Source of the DNA: RGIG7450 sp045577655
GTDB lineage: Bacteria > Bacillota > Clostridia > RUG12999
Reading direction: 5' to 3'
Length of the DNA: 21,791 bases
NCBI GenBank assembly: GCA_045577655.1
Contig: JAZNIU010000044.1
Coordinates: 1 to 21,791 of the forward strand
A program made the translations under genes and the position numbers. Shown in pieces: positions 1 to 6,951 of the stretch. The first letter of the stretch is position 1, and the number at the start of each line of letters is the position of its first letter. The notes below the pieces were generated by a model that was not told where the DNA came from, searched no databases, and saw nothing but the letters and a program-made list of their open reading frames with translations.

Positions 1-90
1 GCACCAGAAAAATCAATAATTTTTGTTACTAAACAAGGAAAAACTACGATGTCATCCTGGCGGATTTCAAGTGGTTTTGACGCAGTTTAG
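1..90 (+). CDS. possible C-terminal fragment of an unknown protein (5' truncated by window edge)
   Basis: Frame 1 is open from the first base to a TAG stop and would encode the last 29 residues of a protein, ending SSWRISSGFDAV. The other two forward frames hit stops within about 35 bases. I do not recognise the fragment. Between its stop and base 165 there is only a GC-rich patch followed by six Ts (about 129-152), which could be a weak terminator with a short imperfect stem. Twenty-nine open codons is little support, so this may be noncoding. Confidence 0.3.
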   Translation, partial: APEKSIIFVTKQGKTTMSSWRISSGFDAV

Positions 91-165
91 TGCTAAAATT
101 ATGATTTTTTGGCGAATAATCCCTAAGACTAACCGCCGTTGGGGGGCTTTTTTGTAGTTGTGTTT

Positions 166-1053
166 TTAGTTTTCTCTTTTTGCTCCCATGAAGAAAAGTG
201 CAACTGTACCTGGGCCGGAGTGACAGCCTATTGTTGTACCAATGTCGTATATTTCTATTTTACCTTTAAGGTTTTCAAATTTCTGTTCAACTGTATCAGC
301 AAGCAGGCGTGCATCTTCATAACAGTGTGAGTGGGAAATGTAGCATTTTCCGTTGTAATCCAGACAGTTGTCAGCATACATTTCCATTTTTTTAACTGCC
401 TCGTTTAAGGCGTTCTTTTTGCCTCTTGCTTTAAGACGGGGAATGAGTCTGCCCATATGATCCACGTTCAAAAGAGGACAAATGTTTAAGAGTCCGCCAA
501 ACCAACCCGAAACCTTTGATACTCTTCCGCCTTTTACATAGAAAGTAAGGTCGGTAGAGAAAAACCAGTGATGAACATTCGATTTGTTTTCTTCCACCCA
601 ATCTCGCAACTCTTCAATGGATTTGCCCTTGTCTCTGAGGTCGGCAACATAATCCATTAAAAGACCATATCCTGAAGAAGCGGCAAGAGAGTCTATGACA
701 TATATTTTTCTTTCGGGGAATCTTTCCTGTGCAATTGCAGCTGCATTTCTTGCAGAGTTAACAGAGCCTGAAAGACCCGAAGAAATGGAAATATGCAGAA
801 TATCTTTTCCTGCTTCCAGAAAAGGTGTGAAAAAGTCAAGATATTCGGAAATATTTACTTGAGAAGTGCTGCATTCGGCACCGTCAATTAATTTTTTGTA
901 AAACTCGTCAGAAGACATTGTCTGACCTAAATCATCATCATAAACAGTCCCGTCAAGATTGTAATGGAAACATACATAATGAATGTTTCTTTTTTCAAGA
1001 TGTTCTTTTGTAAGGTCTGCTGTTGAACAACAGCTGATAATAAATTCGCTCAT
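166..1053 (-). CDS. DegV family fatty-acid-binding protein
   Basis: This encodes a 295-residue protein of the DegV family. Known members bind a single fatty acid in a cleft between two alpha/beta domains, and some act as FakB subunits that present host or exogenous fatty acids to the kinase FakA. Visible family signatures are the N-terminal strand followed by CCSTADL, then TSQVNISEY, the ISISSGLSGS loop, IDSLAASSGYGLLM and the GGRVSK segment. The length matches the family norm of about 280-300. I chose the ATG at 1053 because GGAGGG lies just upstream. The longer in-frame GTG at 1059 sits inside that ribosome binding site and is unlikely. No signal peptide or membrane helix is seen, so it should be cytoplasmic. 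It is monocistronic and followed by no convincing terminator. No fakA neighbour is visible, so the FakB role is inferred only from the family. Confidence 0.93.
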   Translation of the reverse strand: MSEFIISCCSTADLTKEHLEKRNIHYVCFHYNLDGTVYDDDLGQTMSSDEFYKKLIDGAECSTSQVNISEYLDFFTPFLEAGKDILHISISSGLSGSVNSARNAAAIAQERFPERKIYVIDSLAASSGYGLLMDYVADLRDKGKSIEELRDWVEENKSNVHHWFFSTDLTFYVKGGRVSKVSGWFGGLLNICPLLNVDHMGRLIPRLKARGKKNALNEAVKKMEMYADNCLDYNGKCYISHSHCYEDARLLADTVEQKFENLKGKIEIYDIGTTIGCHSGPGTVALFFMGAKREN

Positions 1054-1083
1054 AAGCACCCTCCGAAAAATTTTTATGTTTAT

Positions 1084-1113
1084 ATTTTACAACAGACTGC
1101 TGCAAAAAGGCAA
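1084..1113 (-). promoter_or_regulatory. putative sigma-A promoter of the DegV gene
   Basis: Read on the minus strand, TTGCCT (1113-1108) is followed by 18 bases and TAAAAT (1089-1084). The -10 box lies about 30 bases before the start codon. The -35 box is imperfect and the spacer is one base over optimal, so this is a moderate match. Confidence 0.5.
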
Positions 1114-1143
1114 ACTACTAATTTAAAAACTTACTCTACAACT

Positions 1144-1176
1144 AAAAAAAGCAACTCTACCTATCGTAGAGTTGCT
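1144..1176 (-). terminator. rho-independent terminator of the XRE regulator gene
   Basis: The arms AGCAACTCTAC (1150-1160) and GTAGAGTTGCT (1166-1176) form a perfect 11-bp stem around a 5-nt loop. Read on the minus strand, the stem is followed by seven Ts. It starts about 19 bases past the stop of the XRE gene, so it ends that transcript before the DegV promoter. Confidence 0.9.
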
Positions 1177-1194
1177 TGTGAAAACAGTGTATTT

Positions 1195-1776
1195 TCAGGT
1201 TTTTTTGCGATTTTTTATCTTAAATGACAGAATAACAATAAGTTCCGCCGGGATGAAAATAAAAATAATCTGCCAGGGGTTATAGATTTTCAGTGAACCA
1301 TAGACAATTAAGAAGATGCTGAAAAGAAGACCTGAAATAATCGCAAGATTATAGCGCCTTTCTTTCCAGACGTTATTAAGCACCAGAAGGGTTGTAAGAG
1401 ACAGAGGAAGTGTGTATAAAAATATCTCCCAGATTTGTTTGCCCAGTAGCCAGAATATAACAAAAAGAAGCACCGAAACAGTCCAGATTCCAAGAACAGC
1501 AACAAGAGTAATTATAGAACTGCTGTAGGATCTGGTGGGTTTTGGAGGTTCAACGTTCCACTCGTCGTGAGTTTTAAGCATAAAATCTACAGAAACATCG
1601 AAAAGTTCCGCCATGCTTTTCAAAACTGCTACATCGGGCAGAGCTTCGGCACGTTCCCATTTGGAAACCGATTTATCAGAATAATTTATTCTTTCCGCAA
1701 GTTCTGCCTGTGTCATATTTTTTGATTTTCTGAGTCGGCTGATGTTGCTGGCGACAACCAATTTTAAATCTTCCAT
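1195..1776 (-). CDS. membrane-anchored XRE-family transcriptional regulator
   Basis: This 193-residue protein begins with a helix-turn-helix of the XRE/Cro type at about residues 7-62. The segments MTQAELAERINYSDKSVS and KWERAEALPDVAVL are typical of the family. The rest is not a sensor domain but four hydrophobic stretches at about 86-111, 115-137, 142-162 and 168-187, ending in a basic KIKNRKKT tail, so it is predicted to sit in the membrane with the DNA-binding domain in the cytoplasm. Such HTH-plus-membrane proteins are common in Clostridia and their signals are mostly unknown. AGGAG lies six bases before the ATG. The gene is alone between its own consensus promoter and its own terminator. 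A palindrome over the -10 box suggests autoregulation (inference). The target genes cannot be told from sequence. Confidence 0.92.
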   Translation of the reverse strand: MEDLKLVVASNISRLRKSKNMTQAELAERINYSDKSVSKWERAEALPDVAVLKSMAELFDVSVDFMLKTHDEWNVEPPKPTRSYSSSIITLVAVLGIWTVSVLLFVIFWLLGKQIWEIFLYTLPLSLTTLLVLNNVWKERRYNLAIISGLLFSIFLIVYGSLKIYNPWQIIFIFIPAELIVILSFKIKNRKKT

Positions 1777-1797
1777 AACAATCTCCTAAGATTAGTT

Positions 1798-1818
1798 TAA
1801 TTTAATTATATTAAATTA
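1798..1818. promoter_or_regulatory. palindrome over the -10 box of the XRE gene, possible operator
   Basis: TAATTTAAT (1798-1806) and ATTAAATTA (1810-1818) are perfect 9-nt inverted repeats around TAT. The element covers the XRE promoter's -10 hexamer (1805-1810). XRE repressors commonly bind such symmetric sites over their own promoters. The AT-rich composition makes chance symmetry easier, so confidence is limited. Confidence 0.45.
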
Positions 1819-1833
1819 TCGGGCGTTTGTCAA
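1805..1833 (-). promoter_or_regulatory. consensus sigma-A promoter of the XRE regulator
   Basis: On the minus strand TTGACA (1833-1828), a 17-bp spacer and TATAAT (1810-1805) match the vegetative consensus in all twelve positions. The expected transcript start lies about 20 bases upstream of the ATG at 1776. Confidence 0.88.
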
Positions 1834-1855
1834 TAATCCCCGTGATGTGCCGCCG

Positions 1856-2644
1856 TTATCTTTTACGATATTTAAGGGGAGGGACGCCAAGCGTTTTTTT
1901 AAAAACAGTCGAGAAATAGTTGCTGTCGTTAAAGCCGCAGAGGCTAGCGATTTCTGTTATTGAACAGTCGGTTTCCGTAAGCAGTTTCTCGGCGTGGAGA
2001 ACACGCATATAACTTATGTATTTATTAAGTCCTACACCGAAAACAGATTTAAATTTTCTGGACAAGTGTTCTTCACTGAAAGCAAACTGTTTGCTGAGCG
2101 ATTTTAACGTTATGTTTTCTGCAAGATGTTCGGCGATATATTCGGGAATTGCAATAATGAATTTATCCGAGTCGCTAAGCTCCTGTTTCTTTGTGATTTT
2201 GTGTCTGCAAATGAGAATCAGAAGCTCTCTGGTATAATTCAAAATCATAAGCTTTTTATGCTTGTTGTGTGAAAGATGTTCTGTTTCAATTTTATGCAAT
2301 AACCTTTCCAGAACAGGCAGGTTATTGGCGGAAACATAGAACAGTTTTTCTCTGGAAAGCTCTTCTAAAACGGGGAGCATACTCTCGTCAAAAACGCGCT
2401 CTGTGATGCTGAGCAAAATTCTTTCGTTATAAAGGCAGTCTTCACTGTCCGTTTTATGTAAAACTCCTTTGGGGACAAATATAAAATTGCCTTTATGGAG
2501 CTGAAAAAACTCATTTTCTATAAAATATTTTGTTTCTCCGTTAATAAGAAAATACAGTTCATATTCATCGTGAAAATGAAACTCGGTATACTTTCTTTTT
2601 TCGGTAATTTGTTCGTGAGAAAATATCATGTTTTTGTATGCCAT
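1856..2644 (-). CDS. AraC-family transcriptional regulator, divergent from the uronate locus
   Basis: The protein is 262 residues from the chosen start. The N-terminal half carries a cupin-like sensor domain with the stretches EFHFHDEYELYFLING and GNFIFVPKGVLHKT (about residues 21-65). The last 100 residues hold the paired helix-turn-helix domain typical of AraC/XylS, including LSKQFAFSEEHLSRKFK, then ITEIASLCGFNDSNYFSTVF and the closing KTLGVPPLKYRKR. I chose the ATG at 2644, which follows GGAGG by ten bases. The in-frame ATGs further upstream (to 2698) would place that ribosome binding site inside the gene. It is transcribed away from the ten-gene catabolic locus across a 185-bp shared intergenic region. 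By analogy with other sugar-sensing AraC proteins, it likely activates that locus in response to a pathway sugar (inference). No clear terminator is visible after its stop. Confidence 0.93.
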   Translation of the reverse strand: MAYKNMIFSHEQITEKRKYTEFHFHDEYELYFLINGETKYFIENEFFQLHKGNFIFVPKGVLHKTDSEDCLYNERILLSITERVFDESMLPVLEELSREKLFYVSANNLPVLERLLHKIETEHLSHNKHKKLMILNYTRELLILICRHKITKKQELSDSDKFIIAIPEYIAEHLAENITLKSLSKQFAFSEEHLSRKFKSVFGVGLNKYISYMRVLHAEKLLTETDCSITEIASLCGFNDSNYFSTVFKKTLGVPPLKYRKR

Positions 2645-2669
2645 GGTGCAAATTCCTCCAATCATACAT

Positions 2670-2698
2670 ATTTTAACACATTTTTTAATAGAAATCAA
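2670..2698 (-). promoter_or_regulatory. putative promoter of the AraC regulator
   Basis: On the minus strand TTGATT (2698-2693), a 17-bp spacer and TAAAAT (2675-2670) are followed by GGAGG and the ATG at 2644. It implies a short leader of about 20 nt. Confidence 0.6.
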
Positions 2699-2757
2699 TC
2701 AATTTTTTAAAGTTTTTTTATTATATAATCAAAAAAGTAGAGGAAAACAGAAAAAAA

Positions 2758-2785
2758 TTGATTTATACTATAATTGATATATAAT
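2758..2785 (+). promoter_or_regulatory. putative promoter of the ten-gene uronate/amino-sugar locus
   Basis: TTGATT (2758-2763), a 16-bp spacer and TATAAT (2780-2785) precede the first gene, giving a leader of about 38 nt. No comparable promoter was found between the later genes of the locus, which supports a single long transcript (inference). The -10 box falls inside a perfect palindrome, listed separately. Confidence 0.6.
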
Positions 2786-2798
2786 GTAATTATATATC
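2776..2798. promoter_or_regulatory. perfect 23-bp palindrome over the locus promoter, possible operator
   Basis: GATATATAAT (2776-2785) and ATTATATATC (2789-2798) are exact inverted repeats around GTA. The left arm contains the -10 hexamer. A further inverted pair, ATTGATA (2773-2779) and TATCAAT (2807-2813), partly overlaps it. A dimeric repressor site here would block transcription. AraC proteins usually prefer direct repeats, so a different regulator may be involved. Confidence 0.45.
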
Positions 2799-2829
2799 TT
2801 TTAAACTATCAATTTATACGGAGGTTATT

Positions 2830-4230
2830 ATGAGGTACAATGAAAACAAAGTTGAAGAGGTAAAAATTGCGTACATAGGCGGCGGCTCAAGAGGCTGGGC
2901 ATGGGGGCTTATGAGCGACCTTGCAATGTGTGATGATGTCAGCGGTGATGTCTACTTGTATGATATTGATTTTGCTGCTGCACTGGATAATGAAAAAATA
3001 GGCAATAAATATAAAGAACTTGAAGAAGCAAAATCGGTTTGGAATTATAAGGCGGTTGAAAATATCGGCGATGCACTCACCGGTGCCGATTTTGTTGTTA
3101 TTTCAATTCTGCCCGGTACTTTTGACGAAATGGAATCGGATGTACATACTCCTGAAAAATATGGTATATATCAGGCGGTTGGTGACACTACCGGCCCGGG
3201 AGGAATTGTCAGAATACTCAGAACGGTTCCCATGTACGAAGAGATAGCTGAAAACATAAAAAAATATTGCCCTCAGGCTTGGGTTATCAACTATACTAAC
3301 CCAATGACACTTTGTGTTAAAACACTTTTCAGAGTTTTCCCCGAGATAAAAGCTTTTGGTTGTTGCCACGAAGTTTTCGGGACACAGAAACTTCTTGCCA
3401 AAGTTGTTGAAGAAATGTTGGGAATTAAAGACGTTAAACGTAATGAAATCAAAGTTAACACTGTTTCGGTTAACCATTTCACCTGGATTACAAGTGCATT
3501 TTACAGAAATATTGATTTGTTCCCATACTATAAAGAGTTCTGCCAGAAATATAAAGACGGTTATTTTGGCGATGAAACGATTGACGACAACTGGATGAAC
3601 AGTGCGTTTACCAGTGCTGAAAGAGTTAAAATTGACCTGTTTAACAAATTTGGATATATTGCTGCAGCAGGTGACAGACATCTTTCTGAATTCTGCGAAG
3701 GCAAATGGTATCTTGAAAGTCCGGAAAGAGTAAGAGAAATGCTATTTGGACTGACAAGCGTTAAATGGAGAAAAGAAGACCTTATAGACCGTCACAAAGA
3801 GAGTGCAGAACTTCTTAAAGATGAAACACCTGCAAAAATCAGAGAAACAGGGGAAGAGGGCGTTGAACAGATAAGAGCAATTCTTGGACTTACTGAACTT
3901 GTCACAAATGTTAACATCCCCAACAAAGGCCAGATTCCAAATCTTCCTATTGGTGCGGTTGTTGAAACAAATGCAGTTTTCCGTTCAAACAGCGTAACAC
4001 CTGTTTTTGCGGGTGAAGTTCCGAAAGAAATATATCCGCTTGTGTCAAGAATTTGTGCTGAACAGGAACTCATTTCCGAAGCTGCGGCAGAAAGAGACCT
4101 TGAAAAAGCGTTTGCTGCTTTTGTGGCAGATCCGCTTGTTACCTGCAGCATTGATGATGCAAGAAAGCTTTTTGATGAAATGATAGAAAACACAAAAAAA
4201 TATTTAACATCTTATAATATTGGAGAATAA
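2830..4230 (+). CDS. glycoside hydrolase family 4, probable alpha-galacturonidase/glucuronidase
   Basis: This is a 466-residue GH4 enzyme. The family cleaves glycosides by an oxidation-elimination mechanism needing NAD+ and a divalent metal, usually Mn2+. The N-terminal nucleotide-binding loop is IGGGSRGWAWG (residues 16-26). INYTNPM (153-159) is the conserved central motif. The metal ligands are likely Cys179 in CCHEVFG and His216 in SVNHFTW. Length is normal for GH4 (430-480). GH4 members differ in substrate (alpha-glucosides, alpha-galactosides, glucuronides, galacturonides). The next two genes process galacturonate products, so activity on an alpha-linked galacturonide or glucuronide is inferred, as for LplD-type enzymes. 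No signal peptide is present, so it acts in the cytoplasm on imported oligosaccharides. GGAGG sits six bases before the ATG. It is first in the locus, with 3 bp to the next gene. Confidence 0.92.
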   Translation: MRYNENKVEEVKIAYIGGGSRGWAWGLMSDLAMCDDVSGDVYLYDIDFAAALDNEKIGNKYKELEEAKSVWNYKAVENIGDALTGADFVVISILPGTFDEMESDVHTPEKYGIYQAVGDTTGPGGIVRILRTVPMYEEIAENIKKYCPQAWVINYTNPMTLCVKTLFRVFPEIKAFGCCHEVFGTQKLLAKVVEEMLGIKDVKRNEIKVNTVSVNHFTWITSAFYRNIDLFPYYKEFCQKYKDGYFGDETIDDNWMNSAFTSAERVKIDLFNKFGYIAAAGDRHLSEFCEGKWYLESPERVREMLFGLTSVKWRKEDLIDRHKESAELLKDETPAKIRETGEEGVEQIRAILGLTELVTNVNIPNKGQIPNLPIGAVVETNAVFRSNSVTPVFAGEVPKEIYPLVSRICAEQELISEAAAERDLEKAFAAFVADPLVTCSIDDARKLFDEMIENTKKYLTSYNIGE

Positions 4231-4233
4231 AAA

Positions 4234-5517
4234 ATGTCAAAAACAGAAAAAATTATTCAGTTTGGTGAGGGCGGATTCCTGCGTGGATTTGTTGACTGGA
4301 TAGTCCAGATTACAAACGAAAACACAGACTTTAATGCCGGAGTTGTTGTTGTGCAGCCTATTGAAAAGGGTATGTGCGATATGCTGGAAGCGCAAAACTG
4401 TGTTTACACACACGTTATGCGTGGAATGAGAAATGGTGAACCAGCAGTTGATATGAAAAAAATTGACTGTATTACAAGAACCGTCCAGCCGTTCAAAGAC
4501 TATGGCAGCTATCTTGCCCTTGCAGAAAACCCGGATTTTAGATTTGTTGTGTCAAACACTACAGAATCAGGTATTGTGTATGACGAGAAAGACCTCGTAG
4601 AAAATGCGCCGGCTGTCACATTCCCTGCAAAAGTAACCCTGCTGCTCAAAAGAAGATTCGAACTGGGACTTAGCGGATTTATTTTCATGCCCTGCGAGCT
4701 TATAGACAAAAACGGCGAAAATCTTAAAAAATGTATTATGAAATACATAGAGCTTTGGAACCTTGGCGAAGATTTTGCGAAATGGGTTGAAGAAGAAAAC
4801 ATTTTCTGCAACACTCTTGTTGACAGAATTGTAACAGGATATCCGAGAGATGAAAAGATTGAAGTCGGATATGAAGATAATATGTTAAACACAAGCGAAC
4901 TTTTCCACCTGTGGGTTATAGAAGGTCCGAAAGATATCTGCAAAGAATTCCCGTTTGACAAAACCGGACTTAACATTATTGTAACCGATAATCTTGAACG
5001 CTACCGTACAAGAAAAGTTAGAATTTTAAACGGTGCGCATACTTCTATGATTCCTTTTGCTCTGCTTGAAGGAATAGAAACAGTGGGCGACTGTATGAAA
5101 GATGAAAAAATGAGAAGCTTTGCGGAAAAATGTGTGTATGACGAAATTATTCCCACGCTTGACCTTCCGTATGAAGAACTTAAAGATTATGCTGACAATG
5201 TTTTTGAAAGATTCTGCAATCCGTATATAAGACATATGTGTAGTTCAATCGCTTTAAACTCTGTAAGCAAATTCAAAGTCAGAGTCCTTCCGTCAATTCT
5301 TGAGTATATCAAGCGCAAAAGCGAGATGCCGGAAAATCTTTTAACATCTTTTGCAAAACTTATAGAATTTTATAAAACCGATATGACAGACGATGCTCCT
5401 GAGGTTTGTGAATTTATGAAAAAGGCAAGTGTTGATGAAATTCTAGCAAATAAATCTTTGTGGGACGAAGATTTAAGCTTTCTTGCAGAAAAAGTTAAGG
5501 AGAAAATGAGCAAATGA
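4234..5517 (+). CDS. uxaB: tagaturonate reductase (altronate oxidoreductase)
   Basis: The protein belongs to the mannitol dehydrogenase/long-chain polyol dehydrogenase family. It should reduce D-tagaturonate to D-altronate with NADH, the second step of galacturonate breakdown after UxaC. The N-terminal Rossmann segment IIQFGEGGFLRGFVDWI (about residues 7-23) and VSNTTESGIVYD are typical of UxaB. The C-terminal catalytic part has the family Lys and Asn-His in RKVRILNGAHTSM (Lys261, Asn266, His269). At 427 residues it is shorter than the roughly 480 of the E. coli enzyme. A fructuronate reductase (UxuB) role is the main alternative; the adjacent UxaA argues for the galacturonate branch. Its TGA stop overlaps the ATG of uxaA (ATGA), implying translational coupling. 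No isomerase gene is adjacent. Confidence 0.88.
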   Translation: MSKTEKIIQFGEGGFLRGFVDWIVQITNENTDFNAGVVVVQPIEKGMCDMLEAQNCVYTHVMRGMRNGEPAVDMKKIDCITRTVQPFKDYGSYLALAENPDFRFVVSNTTESGIVYDEKDLVENAPAVTFPAKVTLLLKRRFELGLSGFIFMPCELIDKNGENLKKCIMKYIELWNLGEDFAKWVEEENIFCNTLVDRIVTGYPRDEKIEVGYEDNMLNTSELFHLWVIEGPKDICKEFPFDKTGLNIIVTDNLERYRTRKVRILNGAHTSMIPFALLEGIETVGDCMKDEKMRSFAEKCVYDEIIPTLDLPYEELKDYADNVFERFCNPYIRHMCSSIALNSVSKFKVRVLPSILEYIKRKSEMPENLLTSFAKLIEFYKTDMTDDAPEVCEFMKKASVDEILANKSLWDEDLSFLAEKVKEKMSK

Positions 5518-6893
5518 TAATACATAAACTTGACAATGTAGAAGTTAATCTTGAAAATGGTCACAAATATGCACTTTATGACATTAAGGCCGGGGAAAAC
5601 ATTATAAAATACGGCAACCCGATAGGGCATGCTACCTGCGACATAAAAAAAGGGGAACATGTTCATACTCACAATGTAAAAACAAATTTAAGCGGTACAT
5701 TTGATTATGATTTTTCGGGTGACTATCCGCCGACAGAACGCATTGCCTGTGACAAAACATTCATGGGTTATCTCCGCGAAAACGGCGATGTTGGTATCAG
5801 AAATGAAATCTGGATTATAAATACTGTTGGTTGTGTTAACAAAGTTGCAAAAAAACTTGCCGAGCTTACCGGGGCGGTTGCTTTTGAACATCCGTTTGGC
5901 TGTTCTCAGCTTGGTGAAGACCATGCAACAACACAGCTTATACTCAAAGGGCTTGTCAACCACCCCAATGCAGGCGGCGTGCTTGTATTAGGTCTTGGTT
6001 GTGAAAATAACAACATCGGAGAGTTTAAAAAAGTTCTTGGCGATTACAATCCCGAAAGAGTACGCTTTTTAAATTCCCAGGACTATGAAGACGAAATTGC
6101 GGAAGGTGTTAAAATTATTAAAGAACTCCGTGAGTATGCTGACCGCACCCAAAGAACCCCACAACCCATTTCAAAACTTAAAATCGGTTTGAAATGCGGC
6201 GGTAGTGACGGCTATAGCGGCATAAGCGCTAACCCGCTGGTTGGTGCGCTTTCTGACAAAGTTATAGCTTACGGCGGTGCGTGTGTGCTCACAGAAGTGC
6301 CCGAGATGTTCGGTGCAGAACACCTGCTTATGAAAAGATGTCTTAATAGAGACCTCTTTGAAAAAACCGTAAGTCTCATCAACAACTTCAAAAATTATTT
6401 CACAAGACACAATCAGGTTATATATGAAAACCCATCTCCCGGAAACAAGGACGGCGGCATCACGACTCTTGAAGAAAAGTCGCTTGGCTGTGTTCAGAAA
6501 GGCGGACTTGCAGAGGTTGTAGATGTGCTCGATTATGGTGATGTTGTTACCAAAAACGGACTTTCACTTTTAAACGGTCCCGGAAACGACATTGTTGCAA
6601 TAACAAACCTCACTGCAGCAGGAGTACATATCATTCTCTTCACAACAGGAAGAGGAAACCCAGTGGGCGGTCCTGTTCCTACTGTTAAAGTTTCTACAAA
6701 CAAAGTCCTTGCTACAAAGAAGAAAAACTGGATAGACTTTGACGCATCTCCTGTTCTTGAAGGTGTTCCGATGGAACAGCGTGCCGAAGAATTTTTAGAC
6801 TATCTTTGCGAGGTTGCTTCGGGCAAAGAAGTTAAAAACGAAATTAACGGATTTAAAGAAATTTCAATCTTTAAAGATGGAATTGTACTCTAA
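5514..6893 (+). CDS. uxaA: altronate dehydratase
   Basis: UxaA dehydrates D-altronate to 2-keto-3-deoxygluconate using Fe2+. The 459-residue protein has the full two-part layout. An N-terminal SAF domain (about 1-75) contains GHATCDIKKGEHVHTHNV. The long C-terminal UxaA domain contains NTVGCVNKVAKKLAEL, EHPFGCSQLGED, the diagnostic CGGSDGYSG (Cys228-Gly236) and TGRGNPVGGPVPTVKVSTN near the C-terminal end. It is somewhat shorter than the E. coli protein (about 495), with no missing motif that I can see. It overlaps the end of uxaB by four bases. Together with uxaB it fixes the locus as uronate catabolism. The product needs a KDG kinase and KDPG aldolase, and neither is in the window. Confidence 0.95.
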   Translation: MIIHKLDNVEVNLENGHKYALYDIKAGENIIKYGNPIGHATCDIKKGEHVHTHNVKTNLSGTFDYDFSGDYPPTERIACDKTFMGYLRENGDVGIRNEIWIINTVGCVNKVAKKLAELTGAVAFEHPFGCSQLGEDHATTQLILKGLVNHPNAGGVLVLGLGCENNNIGEFKKVLGDYNPERVRFLNSQDYEDEIAEGVKIIKELREYADRTQRTPQPISKLKIGLKCGGSDGYSGISANPLVGALSDKVIAYGGACVLTEVPEMFGAEHLLMKRCLNRDLFEKTVSLINNFKNYFTRHNQVIYENPSPGNKDGGITTLEEKSLGCVQKGGLAEVVDVLDYGDVVTKNGLSLLNGPGNDIVAITNLTAAGVHIILFTTGRGNPVGGPVPTVKVSTNKVLATKKKNWIDFDASPVLEGVPMEQRAEEFLDYLCEVASGKEVKNEINGFKEISIFKDGIVL

Positions 6894-6951
6894 TTATTAT
6901 GTAACTATGCCGGTTTGCTAAATAAAAAATTTATGAAGGAAGGTAAAAGCT

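Noticed and set aside
129..152. GC-rich patch plus T run as a rightward terminator
   Set aside because: Only about five pairs with a wobble can form, so it was not listed as a terminator.
2645..2698. Upstream ATGs extending the AraC gene by 18 residues
   Set aside because: They would put GGAGG inside the gene, and the putative promoter -10 and -35 boxes would fall within the extension.
3103..3681. 192-codon open frame on the minus strand
   Set aside because: It lies wholly antisense to the GH4 gene, its protein has no family features, and the GH4 frame has clear catalytic motifs. It is a shadow frame, as are the other long frames opposite uxaB, nagA, the LOG gene and nfeD.
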